From assembly GCA_002311315.1 (NCBI GenBank), contig DBZZ01000068.1, positions 23,147-57,335 of the forward strand: 34,189 nucleotides of DNA, written 5' to 3'. The notes below the pieces were generated by a model. It searched no databases. It had not been told where the DNA came from and saw only the letters and a program-made list of their open reading frames with translations. Positions within the stretch are counted from its first letter, which is position 1. The number at the start of each line of letters is the position of its first letter. Below, piece by piece: positions 31,511-34,189 of this stretch. This DNA comes from Methylococcaceae bacterium UBA1147. GTDB taxonomy: Bacteria; Pseudomonadota; Gammaproteobacteria; Methylococcales; UBA1147. A program made the position numbers and the translations under genes.

Positions 31511-33772
31511 ATGCTGCATCGCTTCTTTGTAACTGCCGGAAAGGGACTCACTGCGCTGCTGCGGGATGAGCTTGTTGGACTTGGCCTAACTGAGGTTGTC
31601 GAAAAATCCGGCGGGGTTTACTTTGACGGCAGCCTGCAACAGGCCTACCGGGCCTGCCTGTGGTCACGGATTGGAAACCGGGTGCTACTGCAACTGGACA
31701 GTTTTCCCTGTACTACGGCGGATGCACTATACCAGGGGATCCGGCAAACGGACTGGGCCAAACACATGGAGTCTAATGGTTCATTTCTTGTTCGCTTTTT
31801 GGGTACGGACCCGGCCATTCGAAACAGCCATTTCGGAGCGCTCAGAGTAAAGGATGCCATCGTGGACCAGTTCCGGGAGTCCAGCGGCGAGCGTCCGAGT
31901 GTTTCCACGGAGAAACCGGACTTGCAGGTTTACGTTCGTCTGTTCAGGAGCAAGGTGGCCCTCTATCTGGACCTTTCCGGTGACAGCCTTCACAAGCGTG
32001 GCTACCGTTCGTGGGGGGGGCATGCCCCGCTGAAGGAAAACCTGGCCGCGGCTATCCTGATCAAAGCCAAATGGCCGTCCATTGGCGCAAAGGGTGGCGG
32101 GTTTATTGATCCGATGTGTGGTTCCGGTACCCTGCCGATCGAGGCGGCGATGATCGCAGGAGATATTGCTCCCGGCCTTCAGCGGCGGTACTTCGGTTTC
32201 CTGGGCTGGAAAGGACACGATACTGAAACCTGGGAATCATTGATCGCCGACGCGATAGCCCGCAAGCAGGCCGGTATGTCGAAAATCCCGGAAATTCGTG
32301 GATATGACACCAGCCAGGGGATTATCAAGTATGCGGTCGAAAATGTTCGTAACGCTGGACTGCAGGACTTCATTCGTATTGAAAAGTGTGGAATCAGCAC
32401 CGCCGCACCGCACGGAAGCCAGAACCAGTTCGGCCTGCTGGCGGTCAATCCGCCCTACGGTGAACGGATGGGTGCTGATCAGGGACTGGAAGCCCTTTAT
32501 TTCGAGTTTGGCCAGGTCCTGAAGTCACGCTTCGAAGGATGGAAGGTAGCGATGTTGGCCGGCAACGCGGAACTCGGATTCAGGATCGGGATCCGTTCCA
32601 GCCGTCCTGCCACGTTCTACAATGGGGCAATCGAATGCAGGCTGCTGCAGTTTGATGTCGTAGCGGATCGCTTTTTTGTACCGAAAAACCAAGATACTGT
32701 GCGCGAGAACAGGGAAATCGGGGGCGATTCCTTTATTGACCGTGCCAGGCACCTTGCGGCTTCCGGAGAATCTGTTGCCGAATCGCTGATCAACCGGCTG
32801 CGCAAGAATCTGCGCAACATTGGTCGGTGGGCCGACCGGCAGGGGATCGCCTGTTACCGACTTTACGATGCCGATATACCAGAGTATTCGCTTGCCATTG
32901 ATCTTTACCGGGGGAAATCCTGCTGGGTGCATGTTCAGGAATACCAGGCGCCCCGTGGAATCGATCCTGCCAAGGCGGAAAGGCGGCTACTGGAAGGCCT
33001 GGCTGTTTTGCCATCAGTGCTCAAGGTCGAATGGAAGGATCTGTTCCTCAAGGTTCGTCGAGTGCAGAAAGGTGTTCAGCAATACGGCCGTAGCGAATTC
33101 CAGGGAGAATTCCATGAAGTTCGCGAAGCAAACTACCGTTTCCGTGTGAATCTCGAAGGTTATCTGGATACCGGTCTTTTCCTCGATCATCGGATCACCC
33201 GTGGTTATATCGGTCAGCATGCCAGGGGCTGCCGGTTTTTGAACCTTTTTGGTTACACCGGAAGTGCGACTGTATACGCAGCGGGGGGCGGCGCGACTGC
33301 CACGACCACCGTGGATCTTTCCAGGACTTACCTTGATTGGACCAGGAGGAATCTGGCACTCAACGAATTCGACTCGCGGCGGCACGAACTGGTACAAGCC
33401 GATGTCGTGGCCTGGCTGGATCAGGTTTCCGGGGAAACCGCAGAGCCCCGATGCTACGATCTGATCTTTGTTGACCCGCCGACCTTTTCCAACTCCAAGC
33501 GTATGGAGGGGACCTTCGATGTGCAGAGGGATCACGTGGGCCTGATTAAAAAGGTCGTTCGGCTTTTGGCTCCGGGTGGAATGCTGATCTTTTCAACCAA
33601 TCACCGGAAATTCAGGTTGGAACAGAATCTCCTGCAGGACTTCAGCGTGGTCGATATCAGTCGCCGGACTCTACCCCGGGATTTCGAAAGAAATCCCAGA
33701 ATTCACAGTGTTTGGGAGATCTGCCATGTTCGATCCAACCCGTGGGAAAAAGAAGGCCGCCGAGACACCTGA
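31511..33772 (+). CDS. rlmL: bifunctional 23S rRNA methyltransferase RlmKL (m2G2445 and m7G2069)
   Basis: A 753-residue fusion protein of two methyltransferases acting on 23S rRNA. The N-terminal ferredoxin-like and THUMP domains span about residues 1-155. The RlmL domain has DPMCGSGTLPIEAA (SAM loop) and catalytic NPPYGER. The RlmK half has FLNLFGYTGSATVYAA and the catalytic DPPTFSNSKRM. I prefer the ATG at 31511 (MLHRFFVTAGKGL), which matches family N-termini; an in-frame GTG at 31460 would add 17 residues, and neither has a good ribosome-binding site. Such fusions are typical of Gammaproteobacteria. An acylphosphatase gene follows 61 bp downstream. Confidence 0.95.
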   Translation: MLHRFFVTAGKGLTALLRDELVGLGLTEVVEKSGGVYFDGSLQQAYRACLWSRIGNRVLLQLDSFPCTTADALYQGIRQTDWAKHMESNGSFLVRFLGTDPAIRNSHFGALRVKDAIVDQFRESSGERPSVSTEKPDLQVYVRLFRSKVALYLDLSGDSLHKRGYRSWGGHAPLKENLAAAILIKAKWPSIGAKGGGFIDPMCGSGTLPIEAAMIAGDIAPGLQRRYFGFLGWKGHDTETWESLIADAIARKQAGMSKIPEIRGYDTSQGIIKYAVENVRNAGLQDFIRIEKCGISTAAPHGSQNQFGLLAVNPPYGERMGADQGLEALYFEFGQVLKSRFEGWKVAMLAGNAELGFRIGIRSSRPATFYNGAIECRLLQFDVVADRFFVPKNQDTVRENREIGGDSFIDRARHLAASGESVAESLINRLRKNLRNIGRWADRQGIACYRLYDADIPEYSLAIDLYRGKSCWVHVQEYQAPRGIDPAKAERRLLEGLAVLPSVLKVEWKDLFLKVRRVQKGVQQYGRSEFQGEFHEVREANYRFRVNLEGYLDTGLFLDHRITRGYIGQHARGCRFLNLFGYTGSATVYAAGGGATATTTVDLSRTYLDWTRRNLALNEFDSRRHELVQADVVAWLDQVSGETAEPRCYDLIFVDPPTFSNSKRMEGTFDVQRDHVGLIKKVVRLLAPGGMLIFSTNHRKFRLEQNLLQDFSVVDISRRTLPRDFERNPRIHSVWEICHVRSNPWEKEGRRDT

Positions 33773-33833
33773 GGGTGTCCGGTCAGTGTCTGTGATCGCA
33801 TCGGGCCGGTCTTGTGGACGCGCGGGGCTTTGA

Positions 33834-34109
33834 ATGAAAAAACGGGTTCACGTTCTAGTTGGCGGCAGAGTGCAGGGCGTCTGTTTCAGGGTTTCTGCAA
33901 GAGAGCAGGCCATCAAGCTCGCGATTCAGGGGCTCGTTAGAAATCTTCCGGATGGACGGGTAGAGATCATCGCACAGGGGGCGCAGGCTTCGGTCGACCG
34001 CTTCGTTGAATGGTGCGAGGAAGGGCCGGAACACGCTCGTGTCGATGACCTGCAGGTCGAGAAGAAAGTTGTCGGCGAAGAATTCCAAGGCTTCTGGATC
34101 GTTGGCTGA
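33834..34109 (+). CDS. acyP: acylphosphatase
   Basis: A 91-residue cytoplasmic enzyme that hydrolyses acyl phosphates to carboxylate and phosphate. The phosphate-binding loop GRVQGVCFR at residues 11-19 carries the catalytic Arg (R19), and the catalytic Asn is N37 or thereabouts in GLVRNLPDGRVEI. Length and order are standard. It is downstream of rlmKL on the same strand. The last 80 bases of the window, after its stop, show nothing recognisable. Confidence 0.93.
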   Translation: MKKRVHVLVGGRVQGVCFRVSAREQAIKLAIQGLVRNLPDGRVEIIAQGAQASVDRFVEWCEEGPEHARVDDLQVEKKVVGEEFQGFWIVG

Positions 34110-34189
34110 CCCGGCAACCTTGGTTGGCCGAAATGGCCATTTGAAGGTGCCAGCATTCCCGGATTTACTGCAAATATTTGGGCGGCTGG

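Noticed and set aside
33764..33779. Hairpin GACACC-TGAG-GGTGTC at the rlmKL stop codon
   Set aside because: The stem is only 6 bp and no T-run follows, so it is not supported as a terminator.
1..34189. CRISPR arrays, toxin-antitoxin pairs, phage genes or defence systems
   Set aside because: None is visible on either strand. Apart from the IS21 relic and AT-richer stretch, the window is housekeeping DNA.

Overview
The window reads as a gammaproteobacterial chromosome segment of roughly 52-55% GC (estimated by eye), almost entirely housekeeping and respiratory genes. Support for Gammaproteobacteria: a fused two-domain RlmKL rRNA methyltransferase, XerD, ErpA, a BirA with its DNA-binding domain, the argC/DUF6776/erpA/tyrS neighbourhood known from Pseudomonas, and the rpsP-rimM-trmD-rplS operon. 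The cell is aerobic (aa3-type cytochrome oxidase, heme A synthase), makes PQQ (complete pqqABCDE), and makes lipid A (lpxA, lpxB). I cannot name the genus.

Layout. 1-2650: the 3' end of a cytochrome c oxidase operon (subunit I, two tandem subunit III genes, subunit IV), closed by a good intrinsic terminator. 3042-3896: a small DUF6494 gene and an NADPH-dependent FMN reductase. 3981-5751, minus strand: purN, hemJ and a CHAP-domain amidase gene interrupted by an in-frame amber codon. 6123-10206: argC, a frameshifted DUF6776 gene, erpA and tyrS; the bactofilin, anmK and M23 peptidase genes found between these in Pseudomonas are missing, leaving a 570-bp gap with hairpins. 10257-14588: a CcsA/YpjD-like membrane protein (minus), then ffh and rpsP-rimM-trmD-rplS. 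14778-18618: xerD, lpxA, a Gfo/Idh/MocA oxidoreductase, lpxB. 18884-21887: class I FbaB aldolase, birA, coaX. 21953-22930, minus: ctaA, with features that recall Bacteroidota homologues. 22997-26291, minus: pqqE, pqqD, pqqC, pqqB and a 24-residue pqqA with its own promoter and a hairpin terminator before pqqB; a MoeB/ThiF-type gene lies upstream. 27232-29352: groES-groEL under a sigma70-like promoter abutting a perfect CIRCE operator. 29464-31510: an AT-richer, gene-poor stretch with an IS21-family relic and an isoprenylcysteine methyltransferase-like gene. 31511-34109: rlmKL and an acylphosphatase.

How the genes work together: ctaA makes heme A for the oxidase encoded at the left end, and HemJ supplies protoporphyrin upstream of all hemes; PQQ made here would serve periplasmic quinoprotein dehydrogenases that feed the respiratory chain; lpxA and lpxB bracket the oxidoreductase that may tailor the lipid A sugar.

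I found no convincing undescribed multi-gene system. The items most worth a second look are the amber-interrupted CHAP gene, the frameshifted DUF6776 gene with its lost neighbours, the lpxA-oxidoreductase-lpxB arrangement, HrcA/CIRCE control of groE, the Bacteroidota-like ctaA, and the IS21 relic.
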